Part shown: piece after piece, positions 43,050-52,567 of the stretch
Position numbering within the stretch: the stretch's first letter is position 1
How the letters are laid out: every line of letters begins with the position of its first letter
Assembly (NCBI GenBank): GCA_002482965.1
Contig: DLGZ01000048.1
Span: forward strand, 266,969-330,968
From: Verrucomicrobiaceae bacterium UBA7681
Lineage (GTDB): Bacteria > Verrucomicrobiota > Verrucomicrobiia > Verrucomicrobiales > Verrucomicrobiaceae
DNA: 64,000 nt
Direction of reading: 5' to 3'
Notes under the pieces: generated by a model
Seen by the model: the letters and a program-made list of their open reading frames with translations, nothing else
Told to the model about the DNA's origin: nothing
Database searches by the model: none
Program-made: the position numbers and the translations under genes

Positions 43050-43637
43050 ATGCTTCGTCTGCAAAACTTCCATGGTGCTGAACTGGCGCCGCATCTCGAT
43101 GCGCTGGGCGAACTGCGCATCGCGGTGTTCCATGAGTATCCTTATCTGTATGCCGGGACTCTGGAGCATGAGCGCGAGTACCTGAGCACCTACTTGCAGT
43201 CGAGCGGCAGTCTTGTCGTCCTGGTGTTTGATGATGACCGGGTCGTGGGTGCGACCACCTGCCTGCCGATGATCGATGAAGGGCCCGAATTTCAAGCGGC
43301 GTTCGTGCAGGCCGGGTATGATCTCGCCACCCTCTGCTACTTCGGCGAATCGATCCTGCTGCCTGCCTACCGTGGCCAGGGCATCGGCAAGGAGTTCTTT
43401 GTGCGGCGTGAGGCGCATGTTCGAAAACTGGGCCTGAAACTCAGCACCTTCTGCGCGGTGGACCGCCCTGCCGAGCATCCGCTGCGTCCACTGGGCTATC
43501 GGCCGCTCGATGATTTTTGGCGCAGCCAGGGCTATGTGAAACGCCCCGAATTGCAGGCCACTTTTGTATGGCAGGAGATCGGCGAGGAGACTGAGTCCCC
43601 GAAGACGCTGACATTTTGGACCAAAGAACAGGCGTAA
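43050..43637 (+). CDS. GNAT-family N-acetyltransferase
   Basis: A 195-residue protein from ATG at 43050; the TTG at 43044 is a less likely start. The acetyl-CoA binding loop is ESILLPAYRGQGIGKEFFVRREAHVR (about 108-133) and a further VVLVFDDDRVVGATTCLP strand pair is in front. The substrate is unknown. It lies downstream of sufE with 2 bases between and converges on the large hydrolase gene. Confidence 0.85.
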   Translation: MLRLQNFHGAELAPHLDALGELRIAVFHEYPYLYAGTLEHEREYLSTYLQSSGSLVVLVFDDDRVVGATTCLPMIDEGPEFQAAFVQAGYDLATLCYFGESILLPAYRGQGIGKEFFVRREAHVRKLGLKLSTFCAVDRPAEHPLRPLGYRPLDDFWRSQGYVKRPELQATFVWQEIGEETESPKTLTFWTKEQA

Positions 43638-43646
43638 CAGCACGGG

Positions 43647-45950
43647 CTACCGCTTGGGCCAGTTCAACTGTTTGTGCAGGAAGTCGAAAGTGCCCAGGCC
43701 GTTGATGGTGTGCCCACCGTTGAAGAACTCGATTTCAGTACGTTCTTCCATGCCAAACTGCGCGTAGAGCCAGCGCGTCTTGGCATATTCATAGGCGACC
43801 CAGGGGTCGATGGAGACGCCGTCGTGATGGCCGCGCTCGACCATGAAAGGTCGTGGAAACATGAGGTAGGTGAGTTCGGCGTAGCTGAAAGTGCTGCCCA
43901 TGTTGAAGTAGGGCATCTCCCACTCGTCCGTGAACATGAAGCTGTGCTTGTCCTCGGTGGTGGCCACCTTGCGGGTCCAGTCGTTAAAGTCACCGGAGCA
44001 GATGGAAAGGCAGTAGCCGTCCAGCAGCGGCGGAATGCGCACAGCAGATTCTCCGCCGTAGCTGAGTCCGTAAAAGCCGATGCGTTTTGCATCCACCTGC
44101 GGCAACGCTGAGAGCCAGTTGAGCCACTGCTCATGATGGCGCAGCATGACGGAAAACATGGAGGCTTTCACTGTGTTGCCTTTGCGTGAGAGCATGCGGT
44201 ACTGCTCCTCTTCATTGTACAAGTTGTGCGGGGCAAGGGTGATGAATCCGCGCTCGGCGAGATGGGCGGCGAAGTCATGGTAGGCAGGCTTGTCGCCTTC
44301 GATCACGTCCTTGGGAACGCCATGGCGTCCATGCTGGCAGACGACGACGGGGCGCTTCTCTCCGGGCTGCATATCCTTGGGCAGCAGCAGAACACCCCAG
44401 GCGAAACCTTCACCGCCGACATCCAGCACGACTTCGTAACCAGTCCACTTTGGTTTGTCGTAAATCTTGCGTGTGCGCGGCTTCGGCGTGGGCAGCGGCG
44501 CATCGATCCTGCCGATCACTTCGTCCCAGAACGTTTTGCGAAAGTCCTTGGCCGCAGCGATGAACTTGTCGGGTTTCTTGTCGGCAAACTGCGCGTAGGT
44601 CCAGGCATCATTACGGAACTCCGGCATGGCCTTGTAGAGGAAAAAATCATTTCTGACCTGATCCGAACCACGGATCAAGCGCTGTACATGCCCCTCGATT
44701 TCCTTCATCTGCGCAAACTGACGGACGGACGGCAGGTGTGACTGGCGCAGGCTCTGCGGCAGATCTTTGGACAGCGCCATGTTTGCATCGGACTTGAGCA
44801 GCTTCGCAAAGGCATTGGCTGCGGCAGCATCACCGCGCACAAGAGAGCGAGGCTGGAGGCTGGGCGGCACCAATGAATCAATGCGCTGATACTCCGCCTG
44901 CACGTCGTCAAATTCGGGTGTGCTGAGCCTGCCGGGGGCGGCCTGGCTTTTTTTGCCCTTGGGCTCCGGGGGGCCGTCCACCTTCGGCTCATCTGCATAC
45001 TGAATGACGAGTCCGCGTGGGGCGATGAGGGAGGCAATTTCTGCATCGCCAAATTCAGCGAGCAGTCCCCACACATTGCGGTACAGCGGCTCGCGCCAGG
45101 TGCGCTGGCGTGATTTGAAATAACCACTGACCAGCGCCGCGTCGATGCGCGGATCGACGGCGGCTGCATACATGGCTATGAGTCCGCCCTCACCGTAGCC
45201 CGCGACGCCAATTTGGTCATGGCGGTGAATGTTGATCCAGTCCACCAGCGCCAGCACCTTCTGCACTTCGTAGCCGATGATGTGCCGGCCCATCATGTAG
45301 GCCTGCCGGTGAATCCATTCACGATGCGGCATGTTCGTCATGAGGATCGCCGGATTACCCGAGCCAGCATCGCTGCGATTGATCAAGACCGGCACGATGA
45401 CTGCGAAGCCATTTTCCACGAAGCGCCGGGCGATCTGCGCATCCGGTGCCACTCCGGGAGCCAGACCGGCGATCTGTTCAGGAGTCTGATCCGCGTCCGG
45501 CAGTGCGATGATGTAGCCACGTGGCTTGCCTTTCGGTTCCAGCAGCAGGCCTTCACCCGACACTTGCTCCAGCACCGGCCAGCGGACCTGATAGATGCGA
45601 TAGGTCTTTGTCTTGCCCACCAACGCCAGATTCGTCTCATCACCGTAACGCTCCAATGATACCGGCACACGCTTGTCCCTGAGGCCGATGATGTGCTTGA
45701 AGCGCTCACGATTCTCATGGACCGACTCTCCATACGCATGCGGCGACGACACATTGCGGTGCCAGTACTGCGCGCGCGTTTTCAGCGAGTCGGCAATCAT
45801 CTGGTCCATGTCCTCCAGCGCCGCCGCGTGCATCTGCTCGGAGATGTCACTGTCCTTGATCAGCGGCTGCGTGTCCGGCAGTGTTTCCGGCTGCTGGGCC
45901 AATGCGCGCGCTCCCAGCAGGAGGGTGGCAAGAACGAGCGAAAGTTTCAT
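43647..45950 (-). CDS. Secreted two-domain alpha/beta hydrolase (acetylxylan-esterase-like)
   Basis: A 767-residue protein with signal peptide (LSLVLATLLLGARALA). The first half has a VAGYGEGGLIAMYAAAVDPRIDAAL segment, an alpha/beta hydrolase nucleophile elbow in which Ser is replaced by Glu, so it is probably not catalytic. The second half has GFYGLSYGGESAVR (Ser nucleophile) and a C-terminal FFNGGHTINGLGTFDF with the likely catalytic His. It looks like esterases of the dienelactone hydrolase or acetylxylan esterase group. It probably acts in the periplasm or outside the cell. Confidence 0.85.
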   Translation of the reverse strand: MKLSLVLATLLLGARALAQQPETLPDTQPLIKDSDISEQMHAAALEDMDQMIADSLKTRAQYWHRNVSSPHAYGESVHENRERFKHIIGLRDKRVPVSLERYGDETNLALVGKTKTYRIYQVRWPVLEQVSGEGLLLEPKGKPRGYIIALPDADQTPEQIAGLAPGVAPDAQIARRFVENGFAVIVPVLINRSDAGSGNPAILMTNMPHREWIHRQAYMMGRHIIGYEVQKVLALVDWINIHRHDQIGVAGYGEGGLIAMYAAAVDPRIDAALVSGYFKSRQRTWREPLYRNVWGLLAEFGDAEIASLIAPRGLVIQYADEPKVDGPPEPKGKKSQAAPGRLSTPEFDDVQAEYQRIDSLVPPSLQPRSLVRGDAAAANAFAKLLKSDANMALSKDLPQSLRQSHLPSVRQFAQMKEIEGHVQRLIRGSDQVRNDFFLYKAMPEFRNDAWTYAQFADKKPDKFIAAAKDFRKTFWDEVIGRIDAPLPTPKPRTRKIYDKPKWTGYEVVLDVGGEGFAWGVLLLPKDMQPGEKRPVVVCQHGRHGVPKDVIEGDKPAYHDFAAHLAERGFITLAPHNLYNEEEQYRMLSRKGNTVKASMFSVMLRHHEQWLNWLSALPQVDAKRIGFYGLSYGGESAVRIPPLLDGYCLSICSGDFNDWTRKVATTEDKHSFMFTDEWEMPYFNMGSTFSYAELTYLMFPRPFMVERGHHDGVSIDPWVAYEYAKTRWLYAQFGMEERTEIEFFNGGHTINGLGTFDFLHKQLNWPKR

Positions 45951-46015
45951 GCTGATGAATCAACGCTCATCACGTCAGTCTTGCAAACGTGAGGGACTTG
46001 TGCACCGGCCGAATT

Positions 46016-46042
46016 AAAACTGGCATTGCCCAATGGGCAGTG
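46016..46042 (-). terminator. Possible terminator after the ROK kinase gene
   Basis: On the minus strand CACTGCCC pairs with GGGCAATG (one wobble) around ATT, followed after 4 bases by TTTTAA. It lies 16 bases after the ROK stop and could end the purM-to-ROK run before the hydrolase gene. The stem is short, so support is moderate to weak. Confidence 0.35.
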
Positions 46043-46057
46043 GGAAAGCACGACGGC

Positions 46058-47005
46058 TCAGGACGATGGAGTCTCGGCCTTCTGCTTCAGATGCCGGTCC
46101 AGTTCAAACTTTCCGAGCGCCAGCGCACCGAGCAAACCTGAGCGTGCGCCCAGCCCGGGAGCGACGATGAAGTCGTCGATGTTGCGACCGAGTTCGGGGA
46201 CGCGAAGGTAGCCGTTGTTGAGCTTGTGAAGCTGGCCGCGGATGAGAGGCAGGATGTGATCCTGACTCATAACACCACCGCCGAGAATGATGCGTTTGGG
46301 CGAAATGCTGAGCGTGAGGTTCAGCAGTGCATGCGCCATGACATCGGCCACTTCCTCCCAAGCGGGATGGTCGGGCGGCAGTGCATCCGCTTTGACGCCC
46401 CAGCGTGAGGCAAGGGAGGTGCCGCTGACGTAGCCTTCGACGCAGCTTTTGTGAAACGGGCAGTGGCAGGCCTGCTGGATGGCCGAAGAATTGTGCGGAG
46501 GTGGCACCAGAAGATGACCGATCTCGGGATGGAGCAGGCCGTGCAGCAACTGACCGTTGATGAGCACCCCGCCGCCAACGCCGGTGCCGACGGTGATGTA
46601 AATGAGCGGATCAGTGCCCTGCCCGGCTCCCCAGAGGTATTCACCGAGCACGGCGGCGTTCACATCCGTGTCCCAGGCGATGGGCACATGGTAGCGATCC
46701 TGCAGCTTGGGCACAATGTTGGTAAACTGCCAGCCGGGCTTGGGCGTGGAGGTGATGTAGCCGTAGGTCTCGCTGTTTTTATCGAGATCGATCGGGCCAA
46801 AGGAGCCAATGCCGATGGCAGCGATGGAGCCGTACTTCGACTTGGCCATCGACAGAAAGCGGGTCACTCCACCAAGAGTTTCTTCCGGCGTGGTGGTGGC
46901 AATGCGGGTGACGTCACGCACATCGTGAGGACCGGTGCCGACCGCACACACAAACTTGGTGCCGCCGGCCTCAATAGCAGCGATGAGGGGGGCATCTTCG
47001 CTCAT
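46058..47005 (-). CDS. ROK-family sugar kinase (fructokinase-like)
   Basis: A 315-residue protein. It has the ROK ATP motif AAIEAGGTKFVCAVG (9-23), the DTDVNAAVLGEY catalytic Asp region, VGTGVGGGV, and the zinc-type motif HPEIGH...CHCPFHKSCVEGYVSG (near 158-195). This pattern is that of bacterial fructokinases. It shares an ATGA overlap with metF and sits at the end of the run from purM. The sugar is probably fructose, but glucose or N-acetylmannosamine cannot be excluded. Confidence 0.9.
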   Translation of the reverse strand: MSEDAPLIAAIEAGGTKFVCAVGTGPHDVRDVTRIATTTPEETLGGVTRFLSMAKSKYGSIAAIGIGSFGPIDLDKNSETYGYITSTPKPGWQFTNIVPKLQDRYHVPIAWDTDVNAAVLGEYLWGAGQGTDPLIYITVGTGVGGGVLINGQLLHGLLHPEIGHLLVPPPHNSSAIQQACHCPFHKSCVEGYVSGTSLASRWGVKADALPPDHPAWEEVADVMAHALLNLTLSISPKRIILGGGVMSQDHILPLIRGQLHKLNNGYLRVPELGRNIDDFIVAPGLGARSGLLGALALGKFELDRHLKQKAETPSS

Positions 47006-47925
47006 GATTGCGGACGCACGGCGGCGGAGTCACGGATGCCGAGACTGGAGTAGATCTCACGCGTGGCGTGGGATTTGTTCAAGGTGTAAAAGTGGATGCC
47101 ATCCACGCCGTGGTCGAGCAGGTCGCGGCATTGCTCGGTGGCGTAGTGGATGCCTACTTTTTCCACGGCGGCTTCGTCACCGCCACAGCGCTGAATGGCG
47201 CGCAGGAGCTTGGCCGGGTAACGCGCACCGGCGGCGAGTTCGGCCATGCGGCGCATGCCGGAGGCGCTGGTGATGGGCATGATGCCGGCAATGATCGGGA
47301 TGTTGATCCCGGCCAGCTGGCAGCGTTCACGGAAGTCGTAGAAGTCGTGGTTATCGAAGAACAACTGGGTGCAGATGTAGTCCGCTCCGGCATCGACCTT
47401 GGCCTTGAGATGATCCATTTCCAGCACGCGGTTCGGCGTGGTGGGATGACCTTCGGGGAATCCGGCGACACCGATGCCGAAGCCGCGCTTGTCGGGATGC
47501 GCACCGCTGTCGTTGAACTTCTTGATGAAGGCGACGAGGTCGGCGGCGTGCTGGAAGGCATCTTTTGCTCGGTCGTAGTTGGCGAGATTCTTCGGGGGAT
47601 CACCGCCAAGGGCGAGGATATTGCTCACACCTGCCTTCGCATAGCGCTCCAGGATGGAGGCAATGTCGGTCTCGCTGTGGCAGACGCAGGTGAGGTGCGG
47701 CACGGCATCGAGACTGGTGGTGGTGTTGATGCGCACCACAAGGTCATGCGTCAGCTCGCGCGTGGAGCCGCCTGCGCCGTAGGTGACGCTGACAAACGAA
47801 GGCTTGAATGCTTCGAGTTCGCCGATGGTCTGATACAGCGCTTCAAACGCCTCGGCGCTTTTCGGCGGGAAGAACTCAAACGAGAGAGTGGGACGCTGGT
47901 CTTGGAGGATGTCGGCGATGTGCAT
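47002..47925 (-). CDS. metF: Methylenetetrahydrofolate reductase
   Basis: A 307-residue TIM-barrel FAD enzyme reducing 5,10-methylene-THF to 5-methyl-THF for methionine synthesis. It has LSFEFFPPKS at 14-23 with the catalytic Glu, YGAGGSTRELT, LALGGDPP near 120, and the DYICTQLFFDN segment. Length matches the bacterial FAD form. It is 21 bases downstream of lysA and overlaps the ROK gene by ATGA. Confidence 0.95.
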   Translation of the reverse strand: MHIADILQDQRPTLSFEFFPPKSAEAFEALYQTIGELEAFKPSFVSVTYGAGGSTRELTHDLVVRINTTTSLDAVPHLTCVCHSETDIASILERYAKAGVSNILALGGDPPKNLANYDRAKDAFQHAADLVAFIKKFNDSGAHPDKRGFGIGVAGFPEGHPTTPNRVLEMDHLKAKVDAGADYICTQLFFDNHDFYDFRERCQLAGINIPIIAGIMPITSASGMRRMAELAAGARYPAKLLRAIQRCGGDEAAVEKVGIHYATEQCRDLLDHGVDGIHFYTLNKSHATREIYSSLGIRDSAAVRPQS

Positions 47926-47946
47926 CGTGTAGGTGCGCGTAAGTAA

Positions 47947-49239
47947 TCAGGCGATGTGCTCGCCTTTGAGGACGTCTTCGAGGGTCTGGCGTTCGCGCAC
48001 GACGGTGGCTTTGTCACCATCGACGAGGATTTCAGCGGGCATGGGGCGGGTGTTGTAGTTCGAAGCCATGGTGAAACCATAAGCTCCGGCGCTGAGCACG
48101 GCGAGATATTCGCCTTCCTTGACGAGCGGGAGTTCTCGGTTCTGGGCGAGGAAGTCGCCGGATTCACAGATCGGACCGACGACATCGACCTTCTCGACGG
48201 TGTCGTTTGCGGGCTGCTTGAGCGGCACAATTTGATGCCAGCCTTCATACAGCGTCGGGCGGATGAGGTCATTCATGCCCGCATCGACGATCTTGAAGAT
48301 TTTGGCGGAGCCGCGTTTTTCGTAGAGCACCTTGGTGAGCATGACGCCGGCGTTGCCGACCATGAAGCGGCCGGGTTCACAGAGAATGCGCAAGCCGAGC
48401 GGTTCGAGGTGAGGAACCACGGCTTCGGCATAGGCCTGAATCGTGAGCGGATGGACTTCGGCATTTTCCTGCCACCAGGCGGAGTCACCGGAGTCGAGGC
48501 TCTGCTTGTAGTTGATGCCGATACCGCCGCCAATGCTGAAGAACTCGATGCCGTAGCTCTTTTTCACCTGAGTCACCAGTGGGATGACCTTTTGCACGGC
48601 TTCGAGGAAGGGATCGACATTGGTGAGCTGCGAACCGATGTGCATCTGCAGGCCCTTGATGATCAGATTGGGGCAGTCGGCGGCGACGCGGGCATAGACG
48701 TCGAGGATCTGGTCGAAATCGATGCCGAACTTGTTCTCACTTTTGCCGGTGGTGATCTTGGCGTGCGTTTTCGCATCCACATTGGGGTTCACGCGGACGG
48801 CCACGGGGGCCTGCATGCCGAGCTCGCCAGCGACCTGGTTGATGTAGTGCAGTTCGGCCTCGGACTCGGCGTTGAAGCAGTAGATGCCCTGCTTGAGGGC
48901 GTACTCGATTTCGTCGCGGGTTTTGCCGACACCGGCAAAGGTGCATTTGGCGGGATCGCCACCGGCCTTGATGACTCGGTAGAGTTCGCCTGCGGAAACG
49001 ATGTCAAAGCCGCCGCCGAGTTTGGCGATGGTGTTGAGGACGGCGATGTTTGAGTTCGCCTTCACCGCGAAGCAGATCAGGTGGTCCAGCTTTGCCATGG
49101 CGGCGTCCAAACGCGTGTAGTGGCCGGCGATGGTGCTCTTGGAATAGACATAGAGAGGCGTGCCGTGTTTCTCGGCAAGGGACTGAAGCGAGACGTTTTC
49201 GGCAAATAACTGACCTTGGTGGTAGCGGAAGCTGTGCAT
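47947..49239 (-). CDS. lysA: Diaminopimelate decarboxylase
   Basis: A 430-residue PLP enzyme from the ATG at 49239; upstream codons to 49491 lack conservation. PLP-lysine is Lys60 in CFAVKANSN, followed by GGFDIVSAGELYR, HIGSQLTNVDPF, the phosphate-binding EPGRFMVGNAG and the second-subunit CESGDFLAQ motif. It makes L-lysine from meso-DAP, the last step of the pathway that dapL at the left edge also serves. It precedes metF. Confidence 0.95.
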   Translation of the reverse strand: MHSFRYHQGQLFAENVSLQSLAEKHGTPLYVYSKSTIAGHYTRLDAAMAKLDHLICFAVKANSNIAVLNTIAKLGGGFDIVSAGELYRVIKAGGDPAKCTFAGVGKTRDEIEYALKQGIYCFNAESEAELHYINQVAGELGMQAPVAVRVNPNVDAKTHAKITTGKSENKFGIDFDQILDVYARVAADCPNLIIKGLQMHIGSQLTNVDPFLEAVQKVIPLVTQVKKSYGIEFFSIGGGIGINYKQSLDSGDSAWWQENAEVHPLTIQAYAEAVVPHLEPLGLRILCEPGRFMVGNAGVMLTKVLYEKRGSAKIFKIVDAGMNDLIRPTLYEGWHQIVPLKQPANDTVEKVDVVGPICESGDFLAQNRELPLVKEGEYLAVLSAGAYGFTMASNYNTRPMPAEILVDGDKATVVRERQTLEDVLKGEHIA

Positions 49240-49291
49240 AAGCGGGCGGCGTAAATAGGCGGGATTCACGCCTGCGCAACCTCGCGACGGT

Positions 49292-50545
49292 TCAACCTTG
49301 GTGCATTTCCACGAGTTTCCGCCCGGACGACAGCATTTCCACAAGCCACTGGCGCATGGCCTTGAAGCCGCGCAGGAGTGCGCCATCCATGACTTCCTGG
49401 CAGCCGAAGTGCCGGGCAATCGTGTCTTCCAGCCTGCGATAACGCGGCAGTAGAATGAGGGTGCTGCGGACGGCAGCAGGTGCTGGCGCATGGCGCTGCG
49501 CCAGCGAGGGATTCAGCAGGCCTTTGCAAATGACCATCTCGGCATCTGCCACAGCGATGCGGCACTCGGGCAAAACCAGCCACGGGTGATAGCTGAGGAC
49601 GGGGCGGCCTTCAGCATCCTGCTTCAGCCTGACTAGGGTGCGCACGGGAACGCCCTCGGTGCGACGAGCCAGAAAGCCTTTCACGCCATCTTCCAGATCG
49701 GTGGCAGTGGCGCGCTTGTTGAGCAGAAAATCACTGCCCATGAGCGTGCCGAACAGCGTGAGGCGAAACGACCAGCCAGCGAACAGCAGACCGATGAGAA
49801 TCAGCAGGAGGGAGACAGCGGCACCGACATAGGGATGAATCAGGGTGCTGCCAGCCACCAGTGCCATGAGGCCAAGTTTGACGAGTTTGAGACCCGCATC
49901 GACGATACCAAAGGGAGAGAGCGCGATGAGCACGTTGATGGCGTGCGAGCTGAGCCAGACGACGCCGAAGGCCACAATGGCCACGGGGATTGAAATCCAG
50001 GGCGTATGGACGCCAAAGTCGATCACGCTTGCAAGTGGCATTACCGCCAATCCTGAGTCCGCCAGCTCATTCATGGCCTGCGGGGGCTGGACCTTGTTAA
50101 AATGGGCCATGGCAAGGGCCACCAGAGGGACGAAACCGACGCTGGCGACGAGGGCGCTGAGCTTATTTTCGAACAGCTCAAGGAAGTCGAGCGGCTTTTT
50201 GACCAGCGGTGGAGCGGCGGTGCCTAGGAAGTCTTTGAGAAAGCAGAGTATGATCACCGCCAGACCCGTGCCCCAAACTCCCGGATGGCAGTACCATGGC
50301 AGGCGATGGCGTAAATGCGGCTCGGTCTTGTAGAAGGTCCAGACGCCCATGGCGCTGACACCCAGCAGCGGGCTGATGGCGACCCCCGTGATTTCAGAGA
50401 CTCCTTCCGACAAAGAAACGCCGGGCAGCAGCATGGATTCACGCGGCAGCTTGTCCGGCACAGTCTCGACAGCTTTGAGCAGCGGGGTACTCACCACGGC
50501 ACCTAGCGCCATGATGAACAAGCAACGGCGAAACAGGGTATTCAT
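49292..50545 (-). CDS. Polytopic membrane protein of unknown family
   Basis: A 417-residue protein from the ATG at 50545. It has an N-terminal signal-like helix, about six to eight further hydrophobic segments up to about residue 270 (including CFLKDFLGTAAPPL and GLLFAGWSFRLTLFGTLMG), and a soluble C-terminal region of 130 residues containing LVRLKQDAEGRPVLSYHPWLVLP. I do not recognise the family. It lies between an SGNH hydrolase and lysA. Confidence 0.7.
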   Translation of the reverse strand: MNTLFRRCLFIMALGAVVSTPLLKAVETVPDKLPRESMLLPGVSLSEGVSEITGVAISPLLGVSAMGVWTFYKTEPHLRHRLPWYCHPGVWGTGLAVIILCFLKDFLGTAAPPLVKKPLDFLELFENKLSALVASVGFVPLVALAMAHFNKVQPPQAMNELADSGLAVMPLASVIDFGVHTPWISIPVAIVAFGVVWLSSHAINVLIALSPFGIVDAGLKLVKLGLMALVAGSTLIHPYVGAAVSLLLILIGLLFAGWSFRLTLFGTLMGSDFLLNKRATATDLEDGVKGFLARRTEGVPVRTLVRLKQDAEGRPVLSYHPWLVLPECRIAVADAEMVICKGLLNPSLAQRHAPAPAAVRSTLILLPRYRRLEDTIARHFGCQEVMDGALLRGFKAMRQWLVEMLSSGRKLVEMHQG

Positions 50546-50665
50546 GACAGGTGTGGGTTGGTTCTGCTGCATGGCCAGATGCAACCCGCCCATGATGCAC
50601 TGGAATCCACCGCAGGCGCTGACAAAAAATCTCGCTGTGTGGAATGGGCAAACCACCCGCCCACC

Positions 50666-51352
50666 TCACTTGGCCAGCGCCTTGCCGATCTCCTCGGCGA
50701 CCTGCTGGGCCAGATATTCGCTGCCTGCGGGGGTGTAATGGACATCACGCGGATTCTGCATCGTGGCGAGCTGAGGCGTGATGCGGGCGTTCAGATCATC
50801 GGTGGCGACGCCGGTTTCTGCCATAACCCGGGCGGCGATTTCGTTGTATTCCTTCACCTGGCCGAACTTGCGGGGCGGATTGAGTTCGCCATCGGGGATG
50901 GGCGTGGTCGTGGCCCAGATCAGCTTGGCCCCGGTCTTCTTCAGGGTGGCGACGAGGCTGCGCAAATTGGCCTCGTAGTCGGCGGGTTCGAACTGGCGTT
51001 TGCCGTCGGGCATGAATTTGAGGTCATGGATGCCCCAGTTGAAATGAATCACGTCCCATTTGCCGGTGCCAAGCCATTTGGTGATGCCAGCAACCCCGTT
51101 TTTGGTCGGTCCGCCGTTGGTGGGGATGCGGTGCACGTTGGCCTTGCCCTCCAGCAGTTTACGCACGGGCAGGGTGTAGCCGATGGAAATCGAGTCACCG
51201 ATCAGCAGGACACGGGGAAGACCCGCGACATCCTGAATCGGGTCCATGGCCGGATTCGGAGGGCGTTTGGCCTTGGCAGGCTGCTGAGCGGTGGCGCTCA
51301 GCAGACCACCCAAAACGAGAAAAAACGAAAGAACGGAGGTGCGGCGGTTCAT
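50666..51352 (-). CDS. Secreted SGNH/GDSL hydrolase
   Basis: A 228-residue protein from the ATG at 51352 with a signal peptide (RRTSVLSFFLVLGGLLSATAQ). The SGNH blocks are present: VLLIGDSISIGY (Ser nucleophile), NGGPTKNG, NWGIHDLKFM and DVHYTPAGSEYLA with the catalytic Asp-x-x-His pair. Such enzymes remove acyl groups from sugars or peptidoglycan. It lies 36 bases downstream of purM. Confidence 0.88.
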   Translation of the reverse strand: MNRRTSVLSFFLVLGGLLSATAQQPAKAKRPPNPAMDPIQDVAGLPRVLLIGDSISIGYTLPVRKLLEGKANVHRIPTNGGPTKNGVAGITKWLGTGKWDVIHFNWGIHDLKFMPDGKRQFEPADYEANLRSLVATLKKTGAKLIWATTTPIPDGELNPPRKFGQVKEYNEIAARVMAETGVATDDLNARITPQLATMQNPRDVHYTPAGSEYLAQQVAEEIGKALAK

Positions 51353-51388
51353 GGGACTTCCATTCACTGCCTAAAAGCGGTCAATCTT

Positions 51389-52390
51389 TCAGACGATCTC
51401 CACGCTGACTTGGGCGCTGGTGTCCATCGTGCCGATCATTACGGCACCCTTGCCGCAGGCGAGAGCTTTGTCTGCATCCTCTGGCGAAACAATCGCCACC
51501 CAACCGAGACCCATGTTGAAGGTGTCCATCGCATCTTTCTTGTCGGCATGGCGCAGCACTTTCTGCACCACGTCATTTTGCCAGAACGGAATGCGCAGAT
51601 TCGCGCCGAGACCGCGCTTCAGGAACATGCGGCCCAGGTTCTCGGGCAGACCACCACCGGTGATGTGCGCCATCGCCCTCGGGCGGATGCCTGCGGCTTT
51701 CAGAGCAGCGGGTTGCTCATGATAGAGCAGCGTAGGCAGCAGCAGAGTGCGCATCTCGTCTTCGCTGAACTGGATGTTCTCCTTCTCGATGATGCGTCGA
51801 ACGAGGCTGAAGCCGTTCGCGTGGAAACCCGCGCTGGGCCACCCGATGAGCACGTCACCGGCGGCGATGGTGCTGGGATCAAGCATGTCTTCCTTTTCGC
51901 AGGCACCGATGGCGAAACCGCTGAGCTCGACCATGCCCTCGGGCACCATGCCGGGCATCTCGGCCGTCTCACCGCCGGCGAGGATGCAGTTGCACGCCTC
52001 CAGATATTCGGTCATGCCGGCGATAATGCGGGTGATCTGCGTCTTCTGAATCTTCGGAATGCCCACGTAATCCAGGAACATGATGGGATCTGCCCCCGTG
52101 GTGAGCACGTCGTTCACATTCATGGCAACGAGGTCTTTGCCGGCGGCTTCGAGCTGGTCGTGTTTCAGCAGCAGCTCGATCTTCGTACCGACACCGTCAC
52201 AGCCTGTGAGGATCATGGGATGCTTGTAGCCGCTGAGATCGTAGGCGGCGGCGAACAGGCCAAAGGGATTTGCCAGCTTCCGCTTTTGCTGGGTGCGCCG
52301 CACCAGCACGCCGATGTCATCGACCAGCGATGCTGCTTCGTGAATATCGACGCCGGCTTCTTTATACGTGTGTGCGGAGGGGCTGCTCAT
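51389..52390 (-). CDS. purM: Phosphoribosylformylglycinamidine cyclo-ligase
   Basis: A 333-residue enzyme making AIR in purine synthesis. It has YKEAGVDIHEAASLVDDIG (N-terminal), HPMILTGCDGVGTKIEL, AMNVNDVLTTGADPIMFLDY and the later AGGETAEMPGM and AHITGGGLPENLGR motifs. Length is standard for PurM. It heads the minus-strand run to the ROK gene and is divergent from the DUF1501 gene. Confidence 0.96.
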   Translation of the reverse strand: MSSPSAHTYKEAGVDIHEAASLVDDIGVLVRRTQQKRKLANPFGLFAAAYDLSGYKHPMILTGCDGVGTKIELLLKHDQLEAAGKDLVAMNVNDVLTTGADPIMFLDYVGIPKIQKTQITRIIAGMTEYLEACNCILAGGETAEMPGMVPEGMVELSGFAIGACEKEDMLDPSTIAAGDVLIGWPSAGFHANGFSLVRRIIEKENIQFSEDEMRTLLLPTLLYHEQPAALKAAGIRPRAMAHITGGGLPENLGRMFLKRGLGANLRIPFWQNDVVQKVLRHADKKDAMDTFNMGLGWVAIVSPEDADKALACGKGAVMIGTMDTSAQVSVEIV

Positions 52391-52567
52391 GGAAAATAGA
52401 TGGCCGGTTGCCTAGCCCGAAAGCCGGGGCGGCTCAAACGGAAACTTGGAGCGCGTGCTGCAAGCGCTGTTTCCACCCCTCCGCCGCTGAAGCGATTTGT
52501 CCGGCCAAAGCAAGGCCGACAGTCTCGCGACGTAGGTGTAGGTTCTTCAGTCATTTGCCTCACGCGC

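Noticed and set aside
47956..49053. 365-codon plus-strand open frame opposite lysA
   Set aside because: lysA motifs are complete on the minus strand; the other frame is a shadow.
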